Assembly: GCF_013839445.1 (NCBI RefSeq)
Contig: NZ_JACDIT010000002.1
Coordinates: 124,001 to 188,000, forward strand
Direction of reading: 5' to 3'
Source of the DNA: Chthonobacter albigriseus
GTDB taxonomy: Bacteria > Pseudomonadota > Alphaproteobacteria > Rhizobiales > Pleomorphomonadaceae
DNA: 64,000 nucleotides
Both the position numbers and the translations under genes were made by a program. Of the stretch, positions 47,253 to 58,805 are shown piece after piece (within the stretch, counting starts at the first letter, position 1; the number at the start of each line of letters is the position of its first letter). Under the pieces are notes generated by a model. The model did no database searches. It saw only the letters and a program-made list of their open reading frames with translations, and was not told where the DNA came from.

Positions 47253-47810
47253 TCACTGCCGGAACGGGAAATTGAAGGCCTTCAGAAGCGCGCGCGCTTC
47301 GTCGTCGGTCTTCGCCGTCGTGCAGACGATGATGTCCATTCCCCAGACCTGATCCACCTTGTCGTAGTTGATCTCGGGGAAGATGATGTGTTCCTTCACA
47401 CCCATGGCAAAGTTGCCACGGCCGTCGAAGGACTTCGGGTTCAGACCACGGAAGTCACGAACGCGCGGGAGCGCGATGGTGACCAGGCGATCGAGGAACT
47501 CGTACATGCGCGTCTTGCGCAGTGTAACCTTGGCGCCGATGTTCATGCCCTCACGGAGCTTGAACGTGGCGATCGAGGTGCGGGCCTTGGTGACGACCGG
47601 CTTCTGGCCGGCGATCAGGGTGAGGTCGTTGACGGCAGAATTGATCTTCTTGCCATCCGCGACGGTCTCGCCGACGCCCATGTTCAGAACGACCTTCTCG
47701 ATCGTCGGAACCTCGAACGGGTTCGCGTAGCCGAACTGCTTGATCAGTTCGGGACGGATCTCGCTCTCATAGACGCGCTTGAGACGCGGAGTGTTGCTCG
47801 CCTCAGCCAT
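47253..47810 (-). CDS. rplE: 50S ribosomal protein L5
   Basis: 185 residues. [40 protein letters not shown] and [20 protein letters not shown] are L5 hallmarks. It binds 5S rRNA and contacts the P-site tRNA. Its ATG overlaps the rplX stop by eight bases, indicating coupled translation. Confidence 0.98.
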   Translation of the reverse strand: MAEASNTPRLKRVYESEIRPELIKQFGYANPFEVPTIEKVVLNMGVGETVADGKKINSAVNDLTLIAGQKPVVTKARTSIATFKLREGMNIGAKVTLRKTRMYEFLDRLVTIALPRVRDFRGLNPKSFDGRGNFAMGVKEHIIFPEINYDKVDQVWGMDIIVCTTAKTDDEARALLKAFNFPFRQ

Positions 47811-48120
47811 CGATCACATCTCCAGAACGCTTGGCGACGCGGACCTTGCGGCCGTCGTCGAGCACCTTGAAGCCGACGCGGGTCGGCTTGCCGTCCTTGG
47901 GGTCGGCCAGCGCAATGTTGGACAGGTGGATCGCCGCTTCCTTGGCGATGATCCCGCCTTCCGTCTGCGCGGTCTGACGCGTGTGGCGGCGGACGATATT
48001 GATACCGCGGACAACGGCGCGTTCGTCGGTCGGGCGGACCTCGATGACCTCGCCCGTCCTGCCCTTGTCCTTGCCCGCGAGGACGACGACCTTGTCGCCC
48101 TTCTTGATCTTGGCGGCCAT
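47803..48120 (-). CDS. rplX: 50S ribosomal protein L24
   Basis: 105 residues. [20 protein letters not shown] is the KOW motif, followed by [20 protein letters not shown]-type strands and [20 protein letters not shown]. It initiates 50S assembly. The start is the ATG at 48120, two bases below the end of rplN; a longer open frame upstream is antisense-like noise in the rplN gene. Confidence 0.97.
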   Translation of the reverse strand: MAAKIKKGDKVVVLAGKDKGRTGEVIEVRPTDERAVVRGINIVRRHTRQTAQTEGGIIAKEAAIHLSNIALADPKDGKPTRVGFKVLDDGRKVRVAKRSGDVIDG

Positions 48121-48122
48121 GG

Positions 48123-48491
48123 TTACAGAACCTCCGGGGCCAGCGAGATGATCTTCATGTGGTTCTTCGCGCGAAGTTCGCGCGGAACCGGTCCGAAGAT
48201 ACGGGTCCCGATCGGCTCCTTCTGATTGTTGATCAAAACGGCGGCGTTCCGGTCGAACCGGATCACCGAACCGTCCGGACGACGGATGTCCTTGGCCGTG
48301 CGGACCACGACCGCCTTCATCACATCGCCCTTCTTCACGCGGCCGCGGGGGATCGCTTCCTTGATGGAGACGACGATGACGTCGCCCACCGAGGCATACT
48401 TCCGCTTCGCGCCGCCGAGCACCTTGATGCACATGACACGACGCGCGCCGGAGTTATCCGCGACGTCGAGGTTTGTTTGCATCTGAATCAT
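48123..48491 (-). CDS. rplN: 50S ribosomal protein L14
   Basis: 122 residues. [40 protein letters not shown] and the C-terminal [20 protein letters not shown] are diagnostic. It forms an intersubunit bridge. rpsQ lies upstream with a 78-base gap, larger than the neighbouring gaps. Confidence 0.98.
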   Translation of the reverse strand: MIQMQTNLDVADNSGARRVMCIKVLGGAKRKYASVGDVIVVSIKEAIPRGRVKKGDVMKAVVVRTAKDIRRPDGSVIRFDRNAAVLINNQKEPIGTRIFGPVPRELRAKNHMKIISLAPEVL

Positions 48492-48569
48492 GACTTGGCC
48501 GCCTATCTTCTTCTCGTCTCCACAGCCGTATCCGCAGCCATGGAGGAAACCAAACTCAGCGTTCGTCTA

Positions 48570-48812
48570 TCAGCTTGCCTGATCGGCACCAACGACGATC
48601 CAGCTCTTGGTCTTGGAAATCGGACGGCTCTCCTCGATGAAGACCACGTCCCCGACCTTGAACTGGTTCGTCTCGTCGTGCGCCTGGTACTTCTTGGACC
48701 GGCGCACGGTCTTCTTCAGCAGCGGGTGGGTGAAGCGACGCTCCACCCGGACCACCACTGTCTTGTCGGTCTTGTCGCTGACGACGACGCCCTGCAGTAC
48801 GCGCTTCGGCAT
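48570..48812 (-). CDS. rpsQ: 30S ribosomal protein S17
   Basis: 80 residues. [40 protein letters not shown] and [19 protein letters not shown] are the S17 OB-fold signature. Start ATG at 48812 is ten bases after the rpmC end; an upstream frame to 48914 overlaps rpmC and is not used. Confidence 0.97.
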   Translation of the reverse strand: MPKRVLQGVVVSDKTDKTVVVRVERRFTHPLLKKTVRRSKKYQAHDETNQFKVGDVVFIEESRPISKTKSWIVVGADQAS

Positions 48813-48822
48813 CTTCGTCTCC

Positions 48823-49026
48823 TTAAGAGTTTTCGGCGGTGCGCTTCTGGCGCAGCACCGTCTGCACGCGGGCGATGTCACGACGGACGACCCGTACCCG
48901 CGCCGTGTTCTCAAGCTGACCGGTCGCCTTCTGGAAGCGCAGGTTGAACTGCTCCTTCTTCAGCTTGACCAGCTCGTCCTCGAGCTGGTCCGGGGTCAGC
49001 GTTTTGACATCGTTCGCCTTGGCCAT
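48823..49026 (-). CDS. rpmC: 50S ribosomal protein L29
   Basis: 67 residues of two helices: [20 protein letters not shown] and [20 protein letters not shown]. It surrounds the tunnel exit, where trigger factor docks. Standard rplP-rpmC-rpsQ order. Confidence 0.97.
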   Translation of the reverse strand: MAKANDVKTLTPDQLEDELVKLKKEQFNLRFQKATGQLENTARVRVVRRDIARVQTVLRQKRTAENS

Positions 49027-49074
49027 TTGTCTCGGTCCTTACGAGATTCCAGGTCGCCGGGGAGCCTTGAAGGC

Positions 49075-49488
49075 TCACTCGGCGATGCGCTGCACGAAGC
49101 GCGTCTTGATCGGGAGCTTCGCGGCGCCCAGACGAAGGGCCTCACGAGCCACATCTTCAGGTACGCCGTCAAGCTCGAACATGATGCGACCCGGCTTGAC
49201 CCGGCAGGCCCAGTATTCCGGCGAGCCCTTGCCCTTGCCCATGCGGACTTCGGTAGGCTTGGCGGACACCGGAACGTCCGGGAACACGCGGATCCAGACT
49301 CGGCCCTGACGCTTCATCTGGCGGGTGATCGCGCGGCGGGCCGCTTCGATCTGACGGGCGGTGACCCGCTCCGGCTCGACGGCCTTGAGGCCGAACGCGC
49401 CGAAATTCAGATCGGTGCCACCCTTGGCGACGCCGTGGATACGGCCCTTGAAGGCCTTGCGGAATTTAGTGCGCTTCGGCTGAAGCAT
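49075..49488 (-). CDS. rplP: 50S ribosomal protein L16
   Basis: 137 residues. [20 protein letters not shown], the conserved [20 protein letters not shown] and RKGKG-like [20 protein letters not shown] match L16. It sits near the A-site tRNA elbow and is essential for the peptidyltransferase centre. 25 bases after rpsC. Confidence 0.98.
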   Translation of the reverse strand: MLQPKRTKFRKAFKGRIHGVAKGGTDLNFGAFGLKAVEPERVTARQIEAARRAITRQMKRQGRVWIRVFPDVPVSAKPTEVRMGKGKGSPEYWACRVKPGRIMFELDGVPEDVAREALRLGAAKLPIKTRFVQRIAE

Positions 49489-49513
49489 CTGCCCTACTCC
49501 CGGGTCTTATCGT

Positions 49514-50299
49514 TCACGCGCCGTCGCCGGCGTTGTCACGGTCACGACGACGACCACGGCCGCCATCGCGGTCACGGTCACGGTCGCGCTCGCGACGACG
49601 GTCGCCGCCGCTCGGACGATCACCCTCGTTGCCGCCTTCGAGCGCCTTGCGTTCGGACGCCATCGGGTCGTGTTCCAGAATTTCGCCCTTGAACACCCAG
49701 ACCTTGATGCCGTTGGTGCCGTAGGCGGTGTGCGCGGTCGCCGTGCCGTAGTCGATGTCGGCGCGGAGGGTATGCAGGGGCACGCGGCCCTCGCGGTACC
49801 ACTCCAGGCGCGCGATCTCGGCACCGCCGAGACGGCCGCCGGCGTTGATGCGGATGCCCTCGGCGCCGAGACGCATGGCCGACTGCACGGCGCGCTTCAT
49901 GGCGCGACGGAAGGCGACGCGGCGTTCCAGCTGCTGGGCGATCGAGAGCGCGATCAGGTTCGCGTCGATCTCCGGCTTGCGGACTTCCACGATGTTCAGG
50001 TGGACTTCCGAGTCGGTGAAGTCGGCGATGCGCTTGCGCAGCTTCTCGATGTCCGCGCCCTTCTTGCCGATCACCACGCCCGGACGGGCGGTGTGGATCG
50101 TGACGCGGCACTTGCGGTGCGGACGCTCGATGACGACCTTGGAGACCGCGGCAGCCTTGAGCTCGTCGAGCAGCCAGGCGCGGATCTTCAGATCCTCGTG
50201 CAGCAGCTTGCCGTACTCGTTCTTGCCGGCGAACCAGCGCGAGTCCCACGTGCGGTTGACGCCGAGGCGGAGACCGATCGGATTGACTTTGTGACCCAT
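49514..50299 (-). CDS. rpsC: 30S ribosomal protein S3 with long Arg/Asp tail
   Basis: 261 residues, longer than the usual 210-240. The KH domain ([20 protein letters not shown], about residues 55-74) and [20 protein letters not shown]-like S3 C-domain are intact. The last roughly 32 residues alternate Arg and Asp ([16 protein letters not shown], then [12 protein letters not shown]), a low-complexity tail. S3 forms the mRNA entry tunnel and has helicase activity. Start ATG overlaps the rplV stop by one base. Confidence 0.97.
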   Translation of the reverse strand: MGHKVNPIGLRLGVNRTWDSRWFAGKNEYGKLLHEDLKIRAWLLDELKAAAVSKVVIERPHRKCRVTIHTARPGVVIGKKGADIEKLRKRIADFTDSEVHLNIVEVRKPEIDANLIALSIAQQLERRVAFRRAMKRAVQSAMRLGAEGIRINAGGRLGGAEIARLEWYREGRVPLHTLRADIDYGTATAHTAYGTNGIKVWVFKGEILEHDPMASERKALEGGNEGDRPSGGDRRRERDRDRDRDGGRGRRRDRDNAGDGA

Positions 50300-50679
50300 C
50301 AGGCGGTCTCCTCGACTTCGCGAACCACGATCGTCAGGTTCGAGAACGGCTTGTGGATGGCGCCGACGCGGCCACGGGCCCGGGGGGAGAAGCGCTTCAT
50401 GACGAGCGCCTTGCCCACGTAGGCCTCCTTGACGACGAGCGCGTCGACGTCGAGGTCGTGGTTGTTCTCGGCATTCGCGATCGCGGACTCGAGCGTCTTC
50501 TTGACGTCGAGCGCAATGCGCTTGCGCGAGAAGGTAAGGTCGGCCAGAGCCGCCGCGACCTTCTTGCCGCGGATCATCGCCGCGACCAGGTTCAGCTTCT
50601 GCGGGCTGACCCGGATGTTCCGGGTCACCGCCTGCGCCTCGTTGTCGGCGAGCGAGCGTTCGCGCTTCGGCTTGCCCAT
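50299..50679 (-). CDS. rplV: 50S ribosomal protein L22
   Basis: 126 residues. [40 protein letters not shown] and [20 protein letters not shown] are L22 features. Its beta hairpin lines the exit tunnel; no macrolide-resistance insertion is seen in the hairpin sequence. The ATG at 50679 is one base after the rpsS end. Confidence 0.97.
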   Translation of the reverse strand: MGKPKRERSLADNEAQAVTRNIRVSPQKLNLVAAMIRGKKVAAALADLTFSRKRIALDVKKTLESAIANAENNHDLDVDALVVKEAYVGKALVMKRFSPRARGRVGAIHKPFSNLTIVVREVEETA

Positions 50680-50680
50680 G

Positions 50681-50959
50681 TTACTTCCTCTTCGCCTTCT
50701 TGTCGGCGCCGTGGCCGTAGTAGGTCCGGGTCGGCGCGAACTCGCCGAACTTGTGACCCACCATGTCCTCGTTGACCGAGACCGGAATGTGCTTCTGGCC
50801 GTTGTAGACGCCGAACGTGAGCCCGACGAACTGCGGCAGGATCGTGGAGCGACGGCTCCAGATCTTGATGATTTCGCTGCGCCCGCCACCGCGAACGGTC
50901 TCCGCCTTCTTCAGGAGGTAGCCGTCGACGAACGGACCTTTCCACACAGAACGAGCCAC
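50681..50959 (-). CDS. rpsS: 30S ribosomal protein S19
   Basis: 92 residues. [40 protein letters not shown] and [21 protein letters not shown] are S19 features. Translation starts at GTG (50959); it is 12 bases after rplB. It contacts the A-site finger via the 30S head. Confidence 0.97.
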   Translation of the reverse strand: MARSVWKGPFVDGYLLKKAETVRGGGRSEIIKIWSRRSTILPQFVGLTFGVYNGQKHIPVSVNEDMVGHKFGEFAPTRTYYGHGADKKAKRK

Positions 50960-50971
50960 TGTCGTTCTCCC

Positions 50972-51811
50972 TTAGCTGGTCTTCTTGCGCGCGTGACGGC
51001 TGCGCACGATGAACTTGTCGGTCGACTTGTTGGACCGGGTCTTCTTGCCCTTGGTCGGCTTGCCCCACGGGGTGACCGGATGACGGCCGCCCGAGGTGCG
51101 ACCCTCACCACCACCGTGCGGGTGGTCGATCGGGTTCATGGCGACGCCGCGAACCGAAGGACGCTTGCCGAGCCAGCGGTTGCGGCCGGCCTTGCCGATC
51201 GAGATGTTCGCGTGGTCCGGGTTGGACACCGCGCCGATCGTGGCGAAGCAGGTGCCGAGGATCTTGCGCTGTTCGCCCGAGTTCAGGCGAACGATCGCAT
51301 ACCCCTGGTCGCGGCCCACGAGCTGGGCGTAGGACCCGGCGGAGCGGGCGATCTGCCCACCCTTGCCCGGCTTCAGCTCCACATTGTGGATCAGCGTGCC
51401 GACCGGGATGGCCGACAGCGGCATCGCGTTGCCCGGCTTCACGTCGGCCTGGGCCGACGCGATCACCTGGTCGCCGACGCTGAGGCGCTGCGGAGCCAGG
51501 ATGTAGGCGAGCTCGTCGTCCGCATAGCGGATGAGCGCGATGAACGCCGTGCGGTTGGGATCGTACTCCAGGCGTTCCACCGTGCCGGCGACGTCAAGCT
51601 TGCGACGCTTGAAGTCGACGATGCGATAGGAACGCTTGTGTCCGCCGCCGCGGTTGAATGCGGTGACGCGGCCCAGGTTGTTGCGGCCGCCGCTCTTGTT
51701 CAGGCCGACCGTCAGAGTCTTGACGGGGCCGCCCTTGTAGAGCTCGCTGCGATCGACAAGGACCAGCTGGCGCTGGCCCGGGGTCGTCGGCTTGAAGTTC
51801 TTCAGTGCCAT
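50972..51811 (-). CDS. rplB: 50S ribosomal protein L2
   Basis: 279 residues. [40 protein letters not shown] and the C-terminal [20 protein letters not shown] (with the conserved active-site-region His) identify L2. It is needed for peptidyl transfer and subunit joining. Normal length; standard order after rplW. Confidence 0.98.
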   Translation of the reverse strand: MALKNFKPTTPGQRQLVLVDRSELYKGGPVKTLTVGLNKSGGRNNLGRVTAFNRGGGHKRSYRIVDFKRRKLDVAGTVERLEYDPNRTAFIALIRYADDELAYILAPQRLSVGDQVIASAQADVKPGNAMPLSAIPVGTLIHNVELKPGKGGQIARSAGSYAQLVGRDQGYAIVRLNSGEQRKILGTCFATIGAVSNPDHANISIGKAGRNRWLGKRPSVRGVAMNPIDHPHGGGEGRTSGGRHPVTPWGKPTKGKKTRSNKSTDKFIVRSRHARKKTS

Positions 51812-51829
51812 TGTCGTCCTGCCGCCCTA

Positions 51830-52123
51830 TCAGAGGCCCGTCGTGACGTCGATCGAATGGCCCTCTTCGAGGGTCACGATCGCCTTCTTCACGTCCGACT
51901 GTGTGCCGAGCGTGCCGCGAAAGCGCTTCGTCTTGCCTTTACGCACGAGCGTGTTGACGCTCTTGACCTTGACCGAGAAGAGCTGCTCGACGGCAGCCTT
52001 GATCTCGGGCTTGGTCGCGGTCTTGGCAACGTCGAAGACCACCTTGTTGTTTTCCGCCTGGATGGTCGCCTTTTCGGTGATCACCGGGCGGCGGATGATG
52101 TCGTAGTGCTTCAGGTTGCTCAT
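51830..52123 (-). CDS. rplW: 50S ribosomal protein L23
   Basis: 97 residues. [40 protein letters not shown] and [20 protein letters not shown] are L23. It docks trigger factor and SRP at the tunnel exit. ATG overlaps the rplD stop by four bases (ATGA). Confidence 0.98.
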   Translation of the reverse strand: MSNLKHYDIIRRPVITEKATIQAENNKVVFDVAKTATKPEIKAAVEQLFSVKVKSVNTLVRKGKTKRFRGTLGTQSDVKKAIVTLEEGHSIDVTTGL

Positions 52124-52740
52124 TTGAACCGCTCCTCGAGCGCCGACACCGCCGCCTTGGTGAGCACCAGCGTCTCGCGACGCAGGATGTCGTAGACGTT
52201 GATGCCCTGGATCGGCAGCACGTCGATCTCGGGGATGTTGCGGGCCGCGAGGCGGAAAGCCTCCTGCGGAGCCGCGCCGTCCACGATCAGCGCGTTGGTG
52301 AGGCCGAGAGCGGCGAGCTTGCCCTTGAGCAGCTTCGTCTTGGCCTCCGAGGCAATCGCCTCGTCGAGCACGATGATGTTGGCGCCCTTGGCCTTGGCCG
52401 AAAGGGCGAGCTTCAGGCCGAGCGCGCGGACCTTCTTGGGAAGATCATGCGCGTGGCTGCGCACCACCGGACCGAAGGCCTTGCCGCCGCCGCGGAACTG
52501 CGGGGCCGCCTTGTTGCCGTGGCGGGCGCCGCCGGTGCCCTTCTGGCGGTACATCTTCTTGCCGGTCTTGTTGATCTCGGTCCGGGTCAGGGTCTTGTGG
52601 GTCCCTGCCTGACGCTTGGCCAACTGCCAGCGAACGACGCGCTGAAGGATGTCGGCGCGCGGCTCGAGACCGAAGATCTCGTCGGCGAGCGCGACCGTGC
52701 CGGCAGAGGTGCCGTCGAGGGTCTTGACTTCGATGTCCAT
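52120..52740 (-). CDS. rplD: 50S ribosomal protein L4
   Basis: 206 residues. [20 protein letters not shown] is the loop extending into the exit tunnel, and [20 protein letters not shown] matches L4. In E. coli L4 represses the S10 operon; no clear leader target was identified here. The ATG at 52740 overlaps the rplC stop by one base (TGATG), preferred over the GTG one codon upstream. Confidence 0.97.
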   Translation of the reverse strand: MDIEVKTLDGTSAGTVALADEIFGLEPRADILQRVVRWQLAKRQAGTHKTLTRTEINKTGKKMYRQKGTGGARHGNKAAPQFRGGGKAFGPVVRSHAHDLPKKVRALGLKLALSAKAKGANIIVLDEAIASEAKTKLLKGKLAALGLTNALIVDGAAPQEAFRLAARNIPEIDVLPIQGINVYDILRRETLVLTKAAVSALEERFK

Positions 52741-53453
52741 CACTCACCTGCCTCCGCCGCTACGGCGACTTCGCCACCGGCCTTGCGGAACTTGCCCGGG
52801 GTCGGCACGCCGTCCGGAAGCTTCTTCTTGACCGCGTCGCGGACCAGGATCCAGCCGCCCTTGGCGCCCGGAACCGCACCCTCGACCAGGATCAGACCGC
52901 GCTCCACGTCGGTGCGGACGATCTTGAGGTTCTGGGTGGTCACCCGCTCGTCGCCCATGTGGCCGGCCATCTTCTTGTTCTTGAAGACCTTGCCCGGATC
53001 CTGGCGCTGACCGGTCGAACCGTGGACACGGTGCGACAGCGAGTTGCCGTGCGTCGCGCGGCCGCCGGCGAAGTTGTAGCGCTTCATGACACCGGCGAAG
53101 CCCTTGCCGATCGACGTACCGGTGACGTCCACGAACTGGCCGGGAACGAAGTGGTCGGCGGTGAGCTCGGCGCCCACCTCGATCATGTTCTCCGGCGAGA
53201 CGCGGAACTCGGCGATCTCACGCTTGGGCTCGACCTGCGCCACGGCAAAGTGCCCGCGCTGCGCCTTCGAGACGTTCTTGACCTTGACCGTACCGGCTCC
53301 GAGCTGGAGGGCGGTATAGCCGTTCTTTTCTTCGGTCCGCTGAGCGACGACCTGGCAGTTCTCAAGCTTGAGAACCGTCACGGGGACGTGCTCGCCCGCA
53401 TCGTTATAGATGCGAGTCATGCCGACCTTCTGTGCGATGACACCTGAGCGCAT
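52740..53453 (-). CDS. rplC: 50S ribosomal protein L3
   Basis: 237 residues, slightly longer than usual because of an Ala/Gly/Glu-rich C-terminus ([14 protein letters not shown]). [40 protein letters not shown] and [20 protein letters not shown] are diagnostic. It contacts the peptidyltransferase centre and starts 50S assembly. Follows rpsJ after 27 bases. Confidence 0.98.
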   Translation of the reverse strand: MRSGVIAQKVGMTRIYNDAGEHVPVTVLKLENCQVVAQRTEEKNGYTALQLGAGTVKVKNVSKAQRGHFAVAQVEPKREIAEFRVSPENMIEVGAELTADHFVPGQFVDVTGTSIGKGFAGVMKRYNFAGGRATHGNSLSHRVHGSTGQRQDPGKVFKNKKMAGHMGDERVTTQNLKIVRTDVERGLILVEGAVPGAKGGWILVRDAVKKKLPDGVPTPGKFRKAGGEVAVAAEAGE

Positions 53454-53480
53454 GGTGATCTCTCTACCCCGGCCCTTCGA

Positions 53481-53789
53481 TCAGAGCTTGATCTCGACGT
53501 CCACGCCGGCCGCCAGATCGAGCTTCATCAGCGCGTCAACGGTCTGCGGGGTCGGATCGATGATGTCGAGGAGGCGCTTGTGGGTGCGCATCTCGAACTG
53601 CTCGCGGCTCTTCTTGTCGATGTGCGGCGAACGGTTGACGGTGTACTTCTCGATCCGCGTGGGGAGCGGAACGGGTCCACGAACCTGAGCGCCGGTGCGC
53701 TTCGCCGTGTTGACGATCTCGCGCGTCGAGGCATCGAGGATTCGATGGTCGAACGCTTTGAGCCGGATACGGATATTCTGGCCGTTCAT
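53481..53789 (-). CDS. rpsJ: 30S ribosomal protein S10
   Basis: 102 residues. [40 protein letters not shown] and [20 protein letters not shown] fit S10, which is also the NusE antitermination factor. The ATG at 53789 gives the family start. First gene of the S10 cluster; the tuf-rpsJ gap holds a hairpin at 53808-53852. Confidence 0.98.
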   Translation of the reverse strand: MNGQNIRIRLKAFDHRILDASTREIVNTAKRTGAQVRGPVPLPTRIEKYTVNRSPHIDKKSREQFEMRTHKRLLDIIDPTPQTVDALMKLDLAAGVDVEIKL

Positions 53790-53807
53790 TGTCTTCAAAC
53801 CTCGGTA

Positions 53808-53852
53808 GACGGGTGCACGTCCTGATGGATCATGCCCCGGACGTCACCCGTC
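53808..53852 (-). other. Hairpin in the tuf-rpsJ gap
   Basis: GACGGGTG (53808-53815) pairs with CACCCGTC (53845-53852), and ACGTCC (53817-53822) with GGACGT (53839-53844), around one bulged C. The result is a 14-pair stem with a 16-base loop, filling most of the 74-base gap. It starts 11 bases past the tuf stop. It could end tuf transcripts or act as an S10 leader element. Confidence 0.65.
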
Positions 53853-53863
53853 CGATGGCCGTG

Positions 53864-55054
<1,191 letters not shown>

Positions 55055-55101
55055 TGGATCTCTCCATCGATTCTTTAAAGCGGCGTCTCAAGTCGGCGGC
55101 G

Positions 55102-57183
55102 TCAGGTTCCGGCGTACTTGGCCTGGACTTCCTGAGCGACGGCGGCAGGCACCTGCTCATAGTGGTCGAACTGCATGGTGTAGCTGGCGCGGCCCTGGCT
55201 CATCGAACGGAGCTGGTTCACGTAGCCGAACATGTTGGCGAGCGGGACGAAGGCCGTGATGACATTGGCGTTGCCGCGCATGTCCTGGCCCTGGATCTGG
55301 CCGCGCCGGGAGTTGAGGTCGCCGATCACAGAACCGACGTACTCCTCCGGCGAGACGCACTCCACCTTCATCACCGGCTCGAGCAGAGCCGGGGATGCCT
55401 TCTCGATGGCTTCGCGCAGCGCGGCGCGAGAGGCGATTTCGAAGGCGATCGCGGAGGAGTCCACCTCGTGGTAGGCGCCGTCGATCAGCTGGACCTTGAC
55501 GTCCACCACCGGGAAGCCGGCGATCGGACCGGAGGTCATGACCGAGTTCAGGCCCTTTTCGACGCCCGGAACGTATTCCTTGGGCACCACGCCGCCGATG
55601 ATCTTGTTCTCGAACAGGAAGCCGGCGCCGATCTCGTTCGGCTCGACGACGAACTTCACCCGGGCGAACTGGCCGGTACCACCGGTCTGCTTCTTGTGGG
55701 TGTAGTCGATCTCGGTCTTCTTGCGGATCGTTTCGCGGTAGGCGACCTGGGGGGCGCCGACGTTGACCTTGATGTTGTGCGGAGCACGACGAAGGATGTC
55801 GATCTTGATGTCGAGGTGAAGCTCGCCCATGCCCTTGATGATCGTCTGGCCCGACTCCTGGTCGGTGGAGACGCGGAAGGACGGGTCCTCGGAGGCGAGC
55901 TTCTGCAGCGCGACGCCGAGCTTCTCCTGGTCCGACTTCGTGGCGGCCTCAACGGCCATCTCGATGACGGGATCGGGGAATTCCATCTTCTCCAGGATCA
56001 CCGGCTTCAGGGGATCGCAGAGCGTGTCGCCCGTACGGGTCTCCTTGAGGCCGACGAAGGCCACGATGTCGCCGGCGAAGGCTTCATCGATGTCCTCGCG
56101 GGAGTTGGCGTGCATCAGGACCATGCGGCCGATGCGCTCCTTCTTCTCCTTGGTGGAGTTGAGGAGGGTGACGCCCTTCTGCAGGGTGCCGGAGTAGATG
56201 CGGGCGAAGGTCAGGATGCCGAAGGGGTCTTCGATGATCTTGAAGGCCAGCATCGAGAGCGGCTCGCTGTCGGACGACTCGCGAACGATCTCCTGCTCGG
56301 TCTTGACGTCAATGCCCTTGGTCGGCGGCACTTCGACCGGCGACGGCAGGTAGTCGACAACCGCGTCGAGCAGCGTCTGGACGCCCTTGTTCTTGAAGGC
56401 CGAACCGGCGAGCACCGGGAACCAGGCCGAAGTGCGGACCGCCTTGCGGATCAGCGACTTCAGGGTCGCCTCGTCCGGCATGTTGCCTTCGAGATAGGCT
56501 TCCATGGCGGTGTCGTCGAGCTCGACGGCGGCTTCGATCAGCTCCGCGCGGGCTTCTTCAGCACGCTCGAGCAGGTCGGCCGGGATGTCCTCGTCGTGGA
56601 ACTTGGCGCCGAGCGACTCGTCTTCCCAGATCACCGCCTTCATGCGGACCAGGTCGATGATGCCCTTGAAGTTGTTCTCCGAACCGATCGGCAGCTGGAT
56701 CGGAACCGGACGCGCGCCGAGGCGGACCTTGATGTCGCGCAGGCAGTTGTCGAAGTCCGCGCCGGTCTTGTCCATCTTGTTGCAGAAGACGATCCGGGGG
56801 ACCTTGTACTTGTCGCCCTGGCGCCACACGGTCTCGGTCTGCGGCTCGACGCCCTGGTTGGAGTCCAGCACGCAGACGGCGCCGTCGAGCACGCGGAGCG
56901 AGCGCTCCACCTCGATGGTGAAGTCGACGTGGCCCGGGGTGTCGATGATGTTCAGGCGCTTGCCGTTCCAGAAGGTCGTGGTCGCGGCGGACGTGATCGT
57001 GATGCCGCGCTCCTGCTCCTGCTCCATGTAGTCCATGGTCGCAGCGCCGTCGTGGACTTCGCCGATCTTATGCGACTTGCCCGAGTAGTAGAGGATACGC
57101 TCGGTCGTCGTCGTCTTGCCGGCATCGATGTGGGCCATGATGCCGAAGTTGCGGTAGTCTTCGATTTTGTGGCTGCGAGCCAT
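55102..57183 (-). CDS. fusA: Elongation factor G
   Basis: 693 residues, standard length. The GTPase is recognised by [26 protein letters not shown] and NKMD. The remaining domains carry the translocation loops, with [20 protein letters not shown] as switch I. It translocates tRNA-mRNA and helps recycle ribosomes with RRF. I chose the ATG at 57183, whose GGGG lies nine bases upstream, over the ATG at 57192. Cotranscribed in rpsL-rpsG-fusA-tuf. Confidence 0.98.
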   Translation of the reverse strand: MARSHKIEDYRNFGIMAHIDAGKTTTTERILYYSGKSHKIGEVHDGAATMDYMEQEQERGITITSAATTTFWNGKRLNIIDTPGHVDFTIEVERSLRVLDGAVCVLDSNQGVEPQTETVWRQGDKYKVPRIVFCNKMDKTGADFDNCLRDIKVRLGARPVPIQLPIGSENNFKGIIDLVRMKAVIWEDESLGAKFHDEDIPADLLERAEEARAELIEAAVELDDTAMEAYLEGNMPDEATLKSLIRKAVRTSAWFPVLAGSAFKNKGVQTLLDAVVDYLPSPVEVPPTKGIDVKTEQEIVRESSDSEPLSMLAFKIIEDPFGILTFARIYSGTLQKGVTLLNSTKEKKERIGRMVLMHANSREDIDEAFAGDIVAFVGLKETRTGDTLCDPLKPVILEKMEFPDPVIEMAVEAATKSDQEKLGVALQKLASEDPSFRVSTDQESGQTIIKGMGELHLDIKIDILRRAPHNIKVNVGAPQVAYRETIRKKTEIDYTHKKQTGGTGQFARVKFVVEPNEIGAGFLFENKIIGGVVPKEYVPGVEKGLNSVMTSGPIAGFPVVDVKVQLIDGAYHEVDSSAIAFEIASRAALREAIEKASPALLEPVMKVECVSPEEYVGSVIGDLNSRRGQIQGQDMRGNANVITAFVPLANMFGYVNQLRSMSQGRASYTMQFDHYEQVPAAVAQEVQAKYAGT

Positions 57184-57209
57184 GGTCGTCATCCCCGCCT
57201 TTGAGGCGA

Positions 57210-57680
57210 TTACCAGCGATAGTGCGAGAAGGCGCGGTTGGCTTCCGCCATCCGGTGCGTGTCTTCACGCTTCTTCACGGCGGTGCCGCGGTTGTTGGAG
57301 GCGTCGAGCAGTTCGCCCGACAGGCGGTCGACCATGGTCTTCTCGTTGCGGCCGCGGGCGGCCGTGATGAGCCAGCGGATCGCCAGCGCCTGGCGGCGCT
57401 CGGTGCGGACCTCGACCGGGACCTGGTAGGTCGCACCACCAACACGCCGCGAGCGGACCTCGATCTGCGGCATCACGTTGTGAAGCGCCTGATGGAAGAC
57501 CTGCAGCGGGTTCTGCTTGATGCGGTTCTCGACCTGATCGAGGGCGCCGTAGACGATCGCCTCGGCGACCGACTTCTTGCCCTGCTTCATGATCGAGTTC
57601 ATGAACTTCGAAACGACGAGGTCACCGAACTTCGGATCGGGGTTGATCTCGCGCTTCTCTGCACTGTGACGACGGGACAT
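57210..57680 (-). CDS. rpsG: 30S ribosomal protein S7
   Basis: 156 residues. [40 protein letters not shown] and [20 protein letters not shown] are S7 signatures. It nucleates the 30S head. 56 bases after rpsL. Normal length; no anomaly. Confidence 0.98.
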   Translation of the reverse strand: MSRRHSAEKREINPDPKFGDLVVSKFMNSIMKQGKKSVAEAIVYGALDQVENRIKQNPLQVFHQALHNVMPQIEVRSRRVGGATYQVPVEVRTERRQALAIRWLITAARGRNEKTMVDRLSGELLDASNNRGTAVKKREDTHRMAEANRAFSHYRW

Positions 57681-57736
57681 TCGACTGCGTCTCCGACTTG
57701 AAACTGGTTAGTCCGCGGACCCTGCCTTGCGGCGGA

Positions 57737-58108
57737 TCACTTCGGACGCTTGGCACCGTAGAGCGAACGGCGCTGCTTGCGGTTCTTCACGCCCTGGGTG
57801 TCGAGGACACCGCGCAGGATGTGGTAGCGGACGCCCGGAAGGTCCTTCACGCGGCCGCCGCGGATCATGACCACGGAGTGCTCCTGAAGGTTGTGACCCT
57901 CGCCCGGGATGTAGCCGATGACTTCGAAACCATTCGTCAGGCGGACCTTGGCGACCTTGCGAAGCGCCGAGTTCGGCTTCTTCGGGGTCGTGGTGTACAC
58001 GCGGGTGCACACGCCACGCTTCTGCGGGCAGGCCTCCATGGCCGGCACCTTGTTCCGCTTCGGCGGGGCCTTCCGCGAGTTGCGGATCAGCTGGTTGATC
58101 GTCGGCAT
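57737..58108 (-). CDS. rpsL: 30S ribosomal protein S12
   Basis: 123 residues. [20 protein letters not shown] starts the protein, and [19 protein letters not shown] (about residues 40-58) and [17 protein letters not shown] hold the residues changed in streptomycin-resistant mutants (the Lys positions are intact, so a sensitive allele is expected). The ATG at 58108 follows a leader of about 330 bases from a strong promoter. First gene of the str cluster. Confidence 0.98.
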   Translation of the reverse strand: MPTINQLIRNSRKAPPKRNKVPAMEACPQKRGVCTRVYTTTPKKPNSALRKVAKVRLTNGFEVIGYIPGEGHNLQEHSVVMIRGGRVKDLPGVRYHILRGVLDTQGVKNRKQRRSLYGAKRPK

Positions 58109-58805
58109 CCTCAGCCCTTCAATCTTCTTCGGTCCCGGCTTCGAATTCGGCGCCACCGGAACCTTCGTTCTTCACTCACGGAGCCCGCCGGCCTCGGCCA
58201 AACAGGCGCTCCAGTCCGTTTTCCACCCCCAACCGGCTTCGTCCGCACAAAACGAAGCGCACCGAAACCGTGGTCGGACCACGGACGGCGCTGCGGGAAG
58301 CAGAGGATCAACACCCGTAAGGGCGCCGATCGTGCGTGCAACTGCTTTCACCATCGGAACGGGGATAGTGTTTAAGGGTTTTCCGTCTCGCACTTGGCGT
58401 GCTGGACGCGCGAACCCTTACGGACCTATCCGCTCAGTGGCGCGGTTTGTACTCGGGTAACCCCCTCCCGTCAAGGGCGATGGGAGAAAAACCCGGCATT
58501 CCCGCCATTCCGCCGCCGCAGGGCTCAGATCGGGAGCGTAGAGGCTCGTCTCCACCCCCGACAGCGACATTTTCTTGCGCCGAACCCCCAACGCGCTCCT
58601 CCGTCGGCGGGCTACGCCGAGACGGAGGGCCGAATCCGCCGGTGGCGAAGATTCGTTGGACTGGTGGGATCGAAGTCGATTCCCGCGGCTCGGTCCGGCC
58701 GACAGGACGACCCGGTCCAATACGTACCAGGGGACGAGCGGCTTGCAGGATCGATCAGCCCGATGGTTCAATCGGTTCAGTCGCTGTCAGCGAAGGGGGA
58801 AACCG
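58109..58805. other. Divergent control region between rpsL and the DUF2189 gene
   Basis: About 697 bases without a credible gene. On the minus strand it holds the rpsL promoter at 58446-58474 and a leader of about 330 bases. The leader contains an 8-bp dyad, CCGTGGTC/GACCACGG (58268-58275 with 58277-58284), which can form a small hairpin. On the plus strand AGGGGG lies just before the DUF2189 ATG; I saw no clear promoter for that gene. Confidence 0.6.
58446..58474 (-). promoter_or_regulatory. Promoter of the str cluster (rpsL-rpsG-fusA-tuf)
   Basis: On the minus strand TTGACG (complement of 58469-58474) and TACAAA (complement of 58446-58451) lie 17 bases apart, the ideal spacing. The -35 matches the sigma70 consensus at five of six positions and the -10 at four of six, in keeping with alphaproteobacterial housekeeping promoters. 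The start would be near 58439. Confidence 0.7.
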
